Shown here piece by piece: positions 45,201 through 54,530 of a stretch of DNA of 64,000 bases (position 1 is the first letter of the stretch; each line of letters starts with the position of its first letter). The notes beneath the pieces are model-generated. The model was not told where the DNA came from. It ran no database searches and saw only the letters and a list, made by a program, of their open reading frames with translations. Source of the stretch: Pieris napi (Eukaryota; Arthropoda; Insecta; Lepidoptera; Pieridae); the NCBI RefSeq assembly GCF_905475465.1, contig NC_062247.1, forward strand, positions 10,540,001 through 10,604,000, read 5' to 3'. The translations under genes and the position numbers were made by a program.

Positions 45201-47574
45201 CGAAAACAATTCTCAGCTTCTTTTTCAGAGGGTGAACCACTGGGAAGTGAGGCAGGTACCATTTTTTGTTAGATGTGCAGTCGGCTGGTGCTTCTTCAGC
45301 GTAGTTGCTTTTCAACAGATTGTCTATCTGCGCGCTATACTCATTTTTTAATTTAGCGTCCTTACGCAGCTTTCTTTCTATGCCTTGAAATCTGTTGAAA
45401 GCTGCTGCGTAGTTATTTGGAAGACATACATCTTCCTTTTTCCACAACAGTCCGACCTCGTATCTGCCATCTTCCAACTGTCGGCTGGTTCTTTCCAATA
45501 TGTCCAGTGCTCGCTGTTCGATATCCGTTGAAGGCTTCTTCGGCTGAACCCCCAAAGACTCAATAGTGAAGTGTTCCCTCACCAACTGATCTATTTTATC
45601 TTCGACGACGCTGGCGTGTGCACATGTGTTCACGTAATTGATCGGCGACACGCCACTGCTGTCGGAGCCGTGGAGAACCCATCCTAACTTCGTTCGTGAC
45701 GCCACCGGCTGCCCTGGCTTTCCACGTCGTATTTGTAATGAGACAATATACTCCCAATTGTCTTGGCCAATGAGCAGCTTCGGCGCCTTAGCTTCGTAGC
45801 ACACGTCTTGTAGTAAGCCCCGCAAGTGATGACACTTCTTTAGTCGGCTTTTATCTACGAATTGAGGGGTTAATTTGAGCTCCTTGATAGTTCTTGCCCG
45901 CTTAAGTGTGCTCTTCTCGCTTTGCTTAATCCCTTTCACTTCGATATCTAAAATCATAGAGTCGTGATTTTTCATTTGCCCTCCGCCGATAGTTTCTATA
46001 TTCAGGGCTTCGCGAGGACCCTGGATGCCGATGCTCGAAGCCACGTTCTCGTCAAGCAGTGTCACCGTTGAGCCTTCATCTAGCAGCGCCAGTACTTGTT
46101 TGCTCCCAGCCGGTCCGTATATCTCCACCTTAAGCATCTTAAGAATAGCTTTCGGTGTGCTTATTGTATTGACCGTCGCTGTCTCGGGCGCTGCCTCTTC
46201 GTGACATTGTTCGCTCTCCGGCGTCACATGTAGTAGGCTATGATGCCATCTTCGACACAACTTGCACGGTGGTCTTCGGCATGTTTCTTTCCGGTGCTTC
46301 CCAGCGAGGCACTTGAAGCAGACCTTAAGCCTCTTAACTGTTTCCCATCTCTCGTTGACTGCCGCTTTTAGGAACATTTGGCAGTCTTTGAGTTTATGTG
46401 TACCTTCACAGTCTGGGCACTTGATTTCTTCAGGTCTACTCCTTTCAGCGATATTATACGTAGCTTGTTTCACTGGCCTTCTTATCGCTGCGCTCGGTCG
46501 TACGCTTTTGCTGTCTTCGAGTACCGCGAATGCGCCGCATTTGTCCGCTTCTAAATTGAGGAAGTTGCTTATCGTTTGAATATCACTGAACGATTCCTCA
46601 TCCCTCGCAGCCGTGAAATCGTACCATCTGAATCTGAGAATTGGAGGCATCTTCTCTATTATAAGTTTCACGATTTCAGGCGAGTAGAGGTATTGCGGTC
46701 TCTTCAATCCCTTTATGGCGGCCACGCTGTTATTTATTTGGCTAGCGAAGACGCATATGTCCCTGGGATTTTCCGTCGTTCTGGGAAGCGCCTTTAATTT
46801 CTCCAGTTCAGCTAGCACCAGCGCGTCGGGTCTACCAAATCTTCGGCGTAAAGCGTTAATAACTTCTTCTGGCATCGCCTCTGAGTACAAGAGGCTCTTA
46901 ATGCTTTCTCTCGCTGTGCCTTTAATCGCTTTACGTAGCCGCGCCATATTCTGAATGCCAGAGAACATTGGAGATGTGTCTTCATATACGACTCGAAACG
47001 CCGTCCATTCGGAGCTGTCGCCTTCAAATATCGGCAGCTCTTGAATGTACTTCGGTTGCGGCGCTACATGTGTCGTCATGGCTTCCTTTATTGCGTCAGC
47101 TATTGCTCGAATGTCGCTCTTTGTTTCTGTTTCTTCTGGCCTTTGTGCCGATGAGCGCATCCAGTTTGCCACCTTTTCTTCATGGTTATCGTTGACGTCT
47201 TCTACAAAGGAGTCTTCTTCTTCCGTTTCTGCTTCTAATCGTAATCTGGCCAGGCGTGCTGCTGCCTGCGCTTCCCGCAGCTCGCAGCGAGCCAGCTCTT
47301 CTCTGGCCTCGGCTTGTCTTCTTGAGCTGGCTCTGGATACGGCTCTCGATGCGGCCCGCCGGGTGGAACCCGCTGGTGCCAGATTCAATGCTTGATCTGG
47401 CTGGCTGGCTGCGCTCGTCGACGTGGACTGCTCTATCGTTATCTCTTCGCCTGTGGTCCGGACTTCGGACGTAGTGGCGGAGGTAACAGTCGTCGTCGAT
47501 TCCCCTCGCTGCATCCCGTTCTGTGACCTTGTGACTGGCATTTTCTTTTCGCAGTATTCACTTCTTGATGACAA
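42226..47574 (-). CDS. BEL/Pao Gag-Pol polyprotein
   Basis: One uninterrupted 1782-codon frame encodes the structural and replication proteins of the retrotransposon. Domain order fits BEL/Pao: basic Gag N-terminus; Gag region with LPIFEGDSSEWTAFRVVYED (about 180-199); zinc knuckles near 386-432 (CPDCEGTHKLKDC, CFKCLAGKHRKETC); aspartic protease with ALLDEGSTVTLLDE (496-509); reverse transcriptase with DIKEMFLQVKI (834-844) and YMDD (909-912); RNase H with TFTDASETAYAAAV (1084-1097); integrase with an HHCC zinc segment (about 1404-1443), the YSDNGTNF motif (1534-1541) and GAWERLVRSIK (1583-1593); and a C-terminal chromo-like/DUF5641 region. The first Met is 47574, and a second Met at residue 12 (MPVTRSQNG) is an equally good start. 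The stop lies 16 bp inside the 3' LTR. No stop or frameshift, so it is probably functional. Confidence 0.95.
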   Translation of the reverse strand: MSSRSEYCEKKMPVTRSQNGMQRGESTTTVTSATTSEVRTTGEEITIEQSTSTSAASQPDQALNLAPAGSTRRAASRAVSRASSRRQAEAREELARCELREAQAAARLARLRLEAETEEEDSFVEDVNDNHEEKVANWMRSSAQRPEETETKSDIRAIADAIKEAMTTHVAPQPKYIQELPIFEGDSSEWTAFRVVYEDTSPMFSGIQNMARLRKAIKGTARESIKSLLYSEAMPEEVINALRRRFGRPDALVLAELEKLKALPRTTENPRDICVFASQINNSVAAIKGLKRPQYLYSPEIVKLIIEKMPPILRFRWYDFTAARDEESFSDIQTISNFLNLEADKCGAFAVLEDSKSVRPSAAIRRPVKQATYNIAERSRPEEIKCPDCEGTHKLKDCQMFLKAAVNERWETVKRLKVCFKCLAGKHRKETCRRPPCKLCRRWHHSLLHVTPESEQCHEEAAPETATVNTISTPKAILKMLKVEIYGPAGSKQVLALLDEGSTVTLLDENVASSIGIQGPREALNIETIGGGQMKNHDSMILDIEVKGIKQSEKSTLKRARTIKELKLTPQFVDKSRLKKCHHLRGLLQDVCYEAKAPKLLIGQDNWEYIVSLQIRRGKPGQPVASRTKLGWVLHGSDSSGVSPINYVNTCAHASVVEDKIDQLVREHFTIESLGVQPKKPSTDIEQRALDILERTSRQLEDGRYEVGLLWKKEDVCLPNNYAAAFNRFQGIERKLRKDAKLKNEYSAQIDNLLKSNYAEEAPADCTSNKKWYLPHFPVVHPLKKKLRIVFDAAAKYNGVSLNDVLLSGPDLLQSIFGVLLRFRQGPVAIAADIKEMFLQVKIRKEDRDSLRFLWRKDKEVPVKEYRMTSVIFGAASSPCTAIYIKNKNAKIHLHKYPEAAQAIERNHYMDDYLQSFHSVDDCKRVMQQVDLIHQRAHFELRGWASNKKEIVEADGEQEVHLGENEEKTLGLRWLTSEDCLGFRSQFRKIPNEVARGMQTPTKREVTGAVMSTFDPLGLLSPILIQGKKLIQKIWRSGVGWDDQITEDDTEAWKSYLEHIGGIKDIRLPRCMSPFCTEGELHTFTDASETAYAAAVYWRTRGKGKYLINLVAAKSRVTPLKPTSMPRLELQAALLGSRLADSVAKELDLQVTRKTFWTDSSVVLSWIKADPRTFKTFVAHRIAEIEDLTKPQDWRWVPTAQNPADDATRSPPEEFNAEHRWFKGPDFLSKGEEEWPAPRSFKKEKCDEDRTMEQVNTLRHSEITPVPENLSSWTRLWRSTARVLQFIDLCREKKPSNLERCNKSAKKRRTYLPIGETHLLRAQEVLIAQCQQSSFEQDIKNLKQGRTTENRSQLKRLDVTMKDNLIRLQGRARTVAGVDNDYLTPIVLDGRNAIGRLMIKHYHEKYNHGNQATVMNEIRQKYWMLGLRSVLRSIQQNCQHCKLKKGKPAEHPAGNLPQERLRHGEPPFTCTGVDYFGPMLVAIGRRREKRWGALFTCLTTRAVHIEIVPSLTTDSTIMALRRFAARRGMPKIIYSDNGTNFVKASKELQTAIEELKREEIVTEAEKVGIQWKFIPPGAPNMGGAWERLVRSIKVALDATLKERVPREEVLHTLLLEAEHMVNSRPITNLADNSEEEALTPNHFLIGRSSGAARVGHFPDAKLVGRDDWKTVQRLSDHFWRRWLREYLPTLLPRKTTGRREGEQLQPGDVVLIVDRTLPRCTWPRGIIETTYPGPDGRTRIVDVATKGGVLRRPSSRIVILVPAKSPCRNDGATHEGENVGDS
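42242..42252 (-). promoter_or_regulatory. Polypurine tract
   Basis: The minus strand reads GAGGGGGAGAA directly before the 3' LTR terminus TGTTGGCG. It primes plus-strand DNA synthesis. It also codes for Gly-Glu-Asn near the end of the polyprotein. Confidence 0.85.
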
Positions 47575-47586
47575 CCGTTGCAGGAT

Positions 47587-47604
47587 CCGGCGCTCGAAGG
47601 ACCA
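47587..47604 (-). promoter_or_regulatory. tRNA primer binding site
   Basis: One base inside the 5' LTR, the minus strand reads TGGTCCTTCGAGCGCCGG. It begins TGG, the complement of a tRNA CCA end. Which tRNA it pairs with I cannot say without a search. Confidence 0.75.
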
Positions 47605-47605
47605 C

Positions 47606-48379
47606 TGTTGATGCCAACCCCCACGACACCTCAGAGACTCAGGCCTGCACAGGATTATACGTTTAGATGTTCGTTTGAGAACACCCGTGCAGTAACCAAA
47701 GTACCTCGGTGCGGCTTTGAATACCGGTGGGGTTTGACTTCGTACGTACTACTGTTCTAGCCAATCCCGACGTCGCCTCAGAGACTCGGGCCTGCACGGG
47801 ATTAGACGTTTAGATGCTCGTTTGAGAACACCCGTGCAGTAACCAAAGTAACCTCGGCGCGGCTTTGAATACCGGTGGGGTTTGACTTCGTACGTTTTGT
47901 CAAGACGGTTCGACGTATCGCTGGCACCGCCTTAACCCACGCACCCCTGCTAGTGCGTAATTGTAGGATGTTGTCTTGAAATGAAACTGCGCCTTGTTCT
48001 TGTTTCTTGCTTCGCCGATTATTCTTGGGTCCCAGTTCGTTGCGGAGGAAAAAGAGGATTTTGCGTAAATCTCGCCGAGCTTAAGTACTCAAACAGTATA
48101 CCGCGACGAGAGCTGCGTTTACAGAAATCTGCGCGCGTATACCGCGACGAGAGCTACGCGACCCTTTTATTCGGCGAAGCATTTTATTAATTTATTTAAC
48201 TGTATTTTTCCCTTGAATTATTTACATATTTTTATCTAACTTATTTATACTAAAATTCTACTTATGAGCTATCAACAATATTCTTATTTTACTTATAGCT
48301 CATACTTAATTACCAAACAATATTCATATTTAACCTATAGCTCATACTTAATACTATTTAAATCTATGAGTCGCCAACA
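47606..48379 (-). repeat. 5' LTR of the BEL/Pao element (774 bp)
   Basis: Offset from the 3' LTR by exactly 6138 bp with no difference seen. It should carry the element promoter. Its internal direct duplication corresponds to 47614-47747 and 47761-47895. Confidence 0.95.
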
Positions 48380-48539
48380 ATAGTTTTGATATTTTGAATA
48401 TAGAATGTACTAAACATTGGTTATATCATAAGTGTAATTGTTTTTTTGCAATTTAGGTTGGCTCGAAGTTAATAAATAAATAAAACAAAATTAATTTTTA
48501 AATTCATATTAGTGACGTGTTTTTATTATTGATAAAAAA

Positions 48540-48796
48540 CAGTGGCGCTACAACCCTACAATCATATCTAAGTTTCATGATCAATTGTTTTTGATCAATC
48601 TAAAAGGCAAGTAGGTGATCAGCCTCCTGTGCCTGACACACGCCATCGACTTGGGTCTAAGGCAATTGGCTTTCTTCACGATGTTTTCCTTCACCGCGTT
48701 AAATGCGTACATAGAAAGAAAGTCAATTTCCACAGCCGGGGATCGAACCTACGACCTCAGGGACGAGGGTCACACGCTGAGGCCAACACGGCTTTG
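48540..48796 (-). repeat. tRNA-derived SINE, copy 5
   Basis: The plus strand begins CAGTGGCGCTACAACCC and ends GAGGCCAACACGGCTTTG. Box B is present on the minus strand (GGTTCGATCCC). Lies 156 bp from the BEL element. Confidence 0.85.
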
Positions 48797-49502
48797 TTTA
48801 TTATTAATTACATAGCTTAAATATAATTTACACAACACTATTATAATTAAGTACATATCTTTGATTAGAAACTTTTCAATTATATGTTTTAGGTAATACG
48901 GGTCAATCTTCAAACTAAATTTTAGTCCGCACCTGGCAACAATGACTTGCAAGTTTATTTCTACCTTGATACAACTGTAAATACACTTTGCTTCTTGATT
49001 CATAATATCGGCAAAGAAATATTATTTGTGCTTAAGAGAGCTTTTAGTTACAAAGCTTGAATTTCGAAATTGCAATTTATAATACAGGTGAATAATGTTT
49101 TAAGTTTATTGTGTTATTATAAAAAGAAGCCTCCCTGCCACATGTGTCTATTTGTCTGAAAGCAATTAATTACATTTATACTATAATTGATACTGTGATT
49201 TCTGACAACGATTTAGGCTTATTATTAAAGATTTAATGAAAATTGATTGGAATATATTATATTCTAGAAGAGGTCGTAAAATTGTTTGGCAAAATCCATA
49301 TGAGCGAGTGTTTTTAAATGATTTAAATTATTAAACCTAAACATAACGAAAACAGATAGTATACAAATTTTAAATGTCCTGTGAAGTAGCTAATGCTTTG
49401 CCTCTAGAACACTTTGTAAGTTAGACTTAATTTACTAATAAAGAAAAGAATAAGTCTAACCTAATTTTCTTTATTGGTAAGTTAAGTTAAACTAAACATT
49501 TT
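48797..49502. other. AT-rich; imperfect inverted repeat at about 49420-49492
   Basis: Arms of about 28 bp (TTAGACTTAATTTACTAATA then AAGAAAA, against TTTTCTTTATTGGTAAGTTA) with about five mismatches. Otherwise nothing. Confidence 0.4.
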
Positions 49503-49824
49503 TAGTATTGTCTTTTATTGACATAACTTTTACATATTTAAATGAAACAATTTTTTTACCGGATTGAAGTTATGTATTTATGTATATTTATGTTTTTAAA
49601 ATCTCAAGATAAACAATCCGCGAAAATAGAGGACGACGTGAGCCATTTCTGCCAAAACCCTCCATCTTTAAGTCGATACCAATTCCGGGGAAATAAATAC
49701 AGATAATGCAACTTTTTCTACAGCTGTGATACTTTTTGACATTCAACACCTTTTGTCTTCAGTCACCGTGACCACGCACGCTGTATAGCACGCGAAACAT
49801 CGGTTAAATTTAAAATTATGTAAA
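49503..49824 (+). mobile_element. Penelope-like element, short copy 3
   Basis: An inverted tip at the left (TTTTACCGGATTGAAGTTAT, 49555-49574) is followed by the last coding part and the 3' UTR, which stops short of the right tip. The left flank (GTATTGTCTTTTATTGACAT) resembles those of copies 1 and 2. The coding remnant (49598-49706) encodes SAKIEDDVSHFCQNPPSLSR and ends at the same TAA context as copy 1. Confidence 0.85.
49598..49706 (+). pseudogene. Penelope-like polyprotein, last ~35 codons
   Basis: Same C-terminus as the frame at 191-877 (SHFCQNPPS, then FRGNKYR and a stop), with a few changes. All catalytic domains are missing. Confidence 0.8.
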
Positions 49825-49829
49825 ATAAT

Positions 49830-52800
49830 TTTTCCCTTTAAACATTTTTATTTCTCTTAAATTCTTAATATAGTCTAGATTGTAATGCCCTATAATGTGT
49901 ATAGACTAATCTATAAAAAAACACAAATTTGAAATAAATAAACAAAACATATATTTTATGGATATATGTTTAAAAATAAAACCATACAAAGGTGCTCTAT
50001 GTAAAGTGATTGAGTAATAATTATTCATGGAACAAACAACAATCGAATGTATACGTTATACTTTTAATTAAACCATTCTTGGTTTAAATGACATAAATAT
50101 CGCAAAATGTAATGAAACATCGAATACTTTTACAGTTATGAAATACATAAAGTTTACAAAGCTCTGCTGGTATTTTTAGCGGCCTTGTTTCCAATATTGG
50201 ACACAATACACTCCAATTCCAATAAATTCGCGGATTTGAAATCTGTTTAATTTTGTTGTTATTTCTTAAGAAACAGCTATAAAACATGTTTGTTTAAAAC
50301 ACTCCAATTGGCATACATTTTCGCACATAATTTAACATCGTATTTAAATTATTTGTAATATATTTATTAGTAACTTTCCTTTTTGTCTGTTGTTAGTGTG
50401 AGTGTGAATCCTTGGTACTAAATATTTGATACGGTTAGGCCAGCTAAAGATTTATTTCCTCATATATTGTAGTTAGGGATAATGTTTCTAAGAGAATCTT
50501 GACTCTTTTTAAAATTAGTGTAAATTGCGTGGACTAGTTAGTGTACTTGAAGTGGTACTATTCATCGTAAAATAATATGATCTCATTGAGAAATATCAAT
50601 GTATGTAAGCCACTTAAGCTCGCCTAATTACTTATAAATGACGTTCCATTCTGAGATGTGATAGCAAGATATATTATGGATGTGGATTATTATTAATAGT
50701 ATGTTGTAAATATTCATGAGATGTTTTCAACACTTTCGACAAAATATGTAATTTCCGTTTATACAAATTTGGAGCGACACGTACTAATATTTCCCTAACA
50801 CGTTCCGGCAGCTGAAAAAGCTTGATTAATGAAAGACATTCTAAATTGTCAAGTAAATAAGAAGTTCAATTACACGCCAGCGCTTTTTACATTAAGCTTT
50901 GTACTTAATAACTTTCTTATTTCGTTTCCATTGTCACAATAACAGTTGGTTCTTACCTTACTAAAGCTGCTTTTAGTCTTAAACAATTTATATTCAGTTC
51001 AAATTTAACAATATTTAATTACTACTATTACATCTGATTACATTGACTTATACCATATATGCTTAAAGTTATATAAGCCCCGTGGTTTCTGTGTCTATTC
51101 CATAGACAAGTTATCTTTATATGATTGGTGATCGGCCGTCTGAGTCTGACAAACTTCGTCGATTTTGAGGTCGAAAACTTGAAATTTTTCTCACAATGCG
51201 TTCTTCGAATAGAAATAAAAATTAATTAATGTATAAATAGGCTCGAACGCACGGTCTCTCGATACTTTAATATTAAATTTTTCATTACGTATTTTTAATC
51301 ATAGTTGATTGATTTTTGCAACAATGCGAAATCGACAGGGCATCTCTTAAATACATCATGAAAAGCTCCAACAAATATTGCCATTGATTGCCCGTAAAAT
51401 GTTTCTCTATTCATGGAACTATTTTAAATTATTCAGTAGCTGATAAATATGATCTTGTACCTTTCGTTTATTCATTTTTTTAAAGATAATTGTTACCAAC
51501 ACATCTACTAATGGAGTGTATTGTTTGATTCCTATTATTATACACTTAGTTTATTGACTGACGCCAGCTCTCCTAGTAAGCCTATTTATACAGTACAGGT
51601 AATTGAACGCACTGTTAGTCAAGGTATCGAACGATAACTTGCGCATGCCAGTTTCAACGTTATGTTAAATAAGTTTGCTTTACATTTAGAAGAGAATTTT
51701 GATTAAATTGAATACTTCTTAATTACTCATTGCATTAATTATAAGCGTTTTATATGTTTCGCGAATTATCTGTTTCATTAAGTAACAAAAACAAGATAAG
51801 AATGAAACAGAATAGTTTTATAACAACCGAAAATGGTTGTTTTAATATTTAACCCGGAAACCAAAGTTCTTCTCCTGGGGAAACAATAACTGTTAATCAA
51901 TACACAGAAGGTTAACTTATTCCGTCTCCATAGGCTACGGATTTACTAAACACACATTATATCACAATTAAAATATAGATATATATTTAAACAAAGTACT
52001 ATTTATTATATGTAACATATAACCACGATTTCAGCCCGTTATTTTTGCCCGTGTTTGTTATTACTTAAACTAAAATTATGTAAATATTTGAAACTCATTT
52101 CGAAATACAACGATTGTAAAATCAACACAAATTTCTGTAATTATTTGAATGTAATTTCGGTTTTAACTTGTTGTGAAATAAACATTACCTTTCGTTGTTA
52201 TCAAATAATATTCATAAATAAATTTAGAGTTAATTAATAATTATCCCGTATCCAAGAATACCATCGAAAACCTTATTTTGAGAATAGGTAAACGATTTTT
52301 CTGAAACTAATTTGATAGTGCTCAACGCGATCTGATCTCTGAGAGAGATTTAGATCTGTATATTCCTAGAGAATTTGTTTATTGACTTTAATTTGTTTTA
52401 GTCATGATAATAATTATTATATATTTATAGTATTCACGTTCGAGTGTATAAAATTAGGTGCCCACATATTACATCCAAATTAAGTAAACTTTTATTTTCT
52501 GCAATAAATGGAATATTTGTGTTTGTTGCTGTGAAGGATAGTTGAGAATTGATAAAAATACAGTTTATTACATGTTAGATCAGTGGCATACTGTGTGGCT
52601 GCCAACTACTACTTGTAATTAATTAATTAATAATTCATGTGCCAAACCTTATATTAAATTAAATAAAAACCCTGATATTGGTTTTATATACAAAGTATAA
52701 ATTAGTGAATAATTTATACTTACATAGTTTATAACTCGGTCTTACCACTCAATAAACCTCTATTACTAATGCATATCAAGCATGTCAGATTTCACCCAAT

Positions 52801-53339
52801 ACGTTGTCTTTGATCAAGTCAGAGTAGTGTTATGGATTATTAAGTGCGTACTAAGATTGTTTAGTTTGCACGTACATAGGATTGGTCCGGGAGTTGGGAA
52901 ACAATGATTTGATGAAGTTCTGTACCGTAATATAGATCTACAAATAGAAATGAGATCCCATACACTTAACTTGTAGAAAAACCAAGTCTCGCAACGCAGT
53001 TTTTCTACCATTAACAATTGTGTGGTCCATGTAATACCGAGTCGGTCTATTTATTCAGTCCCTACTTAGGGAGCCTTCTGTTTTAAGTTTATACGTAATT
53101 AGGTAACCTGATAACATCTTGACCATATCAATATTACAAATCTTTTATTGTAATTGATTTGGCAGTCGCACTAAACAATCTAATAATATCATGTATTACG
53201 TATGAGATAATTGTGTTTCCATGCGATGGGCAAGTCAATGTATTTATTTAATACAAAAGATTTGTAATATGTATATAGCGTTTTCATATTAAGCTTTGAA
53301 TCTGAATTTGCGATATTTCTTTTAAAATAAGTGTTGCTT
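49830..53339. other. AT-rich gene desert
   Basis: No frame with recognisable content. At 51130-51260 a segment (GGTGATCGGCCGTCTGAGTC, then GGCTCGAACGCACGGTC) looks like a decayed SINE relative. At 52617-52634 there is an ATTA repeat. Confidence 0.4.
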
Positions 53340-53341
53340 CA

Positions 53342-53505
53342 TAACTTCCTATTTTAAAAGAGTACCGAGAGTTTTTTACGCCGGCTTTTTCTCTCGGCCT
53401 ACACCCTCTGCCTTCTTTGCCGATGAGTAGGGATGCCCGCAGTTTGAAATTTTATGACGTGGAATAAGTGATACCTGTATCTTATGTTCCATAATAAACA
53501 TTTTT
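53342..53505 (+). repeat. LINE-type tail, family D
   Basis: AAAGAGTACCGAGAGTTTTT, GCCGGCTTTTTCTCTCGGCC, then TTCCATAATAAACATTTTTT. I recognise this as the 3' tail of a common lepidopteran non-LTR element. Single copy here. Confidence 0.5.
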
Positions 53506-53889
53506 TTTTTACTCACAGTCATTTAGAACTTATCGACAAAACGTTAAAAGAATTACCCGTTACATTTTTAATTGAAAAACCCTAGCAAGATGTTATGTTT
53601 AAACGTATATCAGATATGTAAATGAAGAGTTGGAATGTATGTTAACTTTATCTTTGTTAAACTCAAACCGCAAACATTGAACTAATTATTTATTAAGGTT
53701 TCATAATTAAAGTTTGCTGAATACGCTGAATAAATCTTGCGTGTCTTCTTGAAGTTTAATTTTCTATTACGCATATTTAATAGCAATAAAGGTTTCAAAT
53801 TAATTTCATATAAATACGTGAAAAATGAAAAATAAGTGTATATCCTCTAGGAGGAGACTTGTTTGAAGCAATATAATTAATTCCGAATT

Positions 53890-54118
53890 TATTTCACTTT
53901 ATTCTTCAGATTTGGCACGCAGTGACTTCGTTCTCAGACCTCAAGAGAATGCTTGCTGGACTGGAATTTAACGGTATCGAATAGGTAATCGCTGAAACTG
54001 AAGCCCAATTTGTGGCTAAAGACAAATTCGTATGGTATCGAAAATTTGTATGGTTGCTATAATCGTATCTATCAAATTGTTTTCTATGTTAGCCTAAGAA
54101 ACTTTTCAGCCCACCTAA
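53890..54118 (+). mobile_element. mariner-like transposon, 3' remnant with TIR
   Basis: The frame at 53903 reads SSDLARSDFVLRPQ, the third catalytic Asp region of mariner transposases. After a frameshift comes DLKRMLAGLEFNGIE, a stop, then VIAETEAQFVAKDKF, and in another frame YGIENLYGCYNRIY, the usual C-terminus. The right end AAACTTTTCAGCCCACCTA reads on the minus strand as a mariner-type terminal repeat next to TA. The 5' two-thirds of the element are gone and the frame is broken at least three times. Confidence 0.75.
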
Positions 54119-54120
54119 TA

Positions 54121-54530
54121 TCTTTTATAAGTGAAAATACCAAATCACCATTGGTGGCACTACTCTTCTTAAAGGCGAATCCAAGAACAATTGATTGGGG
54201 AAAAAAAATCAAAAAAATTCTGACTGAAATGGCAAGTATCCATGATGATCCATAACTACCTCGTGGTCCACCCCGAAGAGGAGCTGCTACAAAGTACATC
54301 TGGCTGGAAATTGCGCAGTATAGGAGGCCATGGGGGATCCATTTTAATACTGATTTTAGATCGCATAGCATTTTTTTTACACTCCGTAACCATATGCGTT
54401 TTAATTTGCACGTGTTTATATTTTTATGACAAAGGTCGGAAATCAATCAAACATATGCAATTGAGACGGATTATACAATTATTACTGATGTATAATGGAG
54501 CATACACTTCAAGACTGTTTTCATGAGTTA
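54121..54530. other. Overlapping open frames of unknown nature
   Basis: Right after the mariner end, frames of 80-120 codons are open on both strands (54084-54446 minus, 54242-54526 plus). A moderately GC-rich core lies at 54255-54345 (CCTCGTGGTCCACCCCGAAG). I recognise no domain. The frames carry no splice signals I trust. An unidentified transposon fragment is the likeliest explanation. Confidence 0.3.

Larger units (their letters stand above)
41463..48384 (-). mobile_element. Complete BEL/Pao LTR retrotransposon
   Basis: Two LTRs (41468-42241 and 47606-48379) flank one long polyprotein on the minus strand. The 5-bp direct repeat ATAGT lies on both sides (41463-41467 and 48380-48384), the expected target duplication. 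LTRs begin TG and end CA. The LTRs look identical over all stretches compared, so insertion is recent. A primer binding site and polypurine tract are in place. No env frame is present. It is potentially autonomous. Confidence 0.95.

Noticed and set aside
42266..47624. Many open frames on the other strand and in other frames under the BEL polyprotein
   Set aside because: They are shadows of a GC-rich coding sequence; none has its own motifs, and the polyprotein explains the region.
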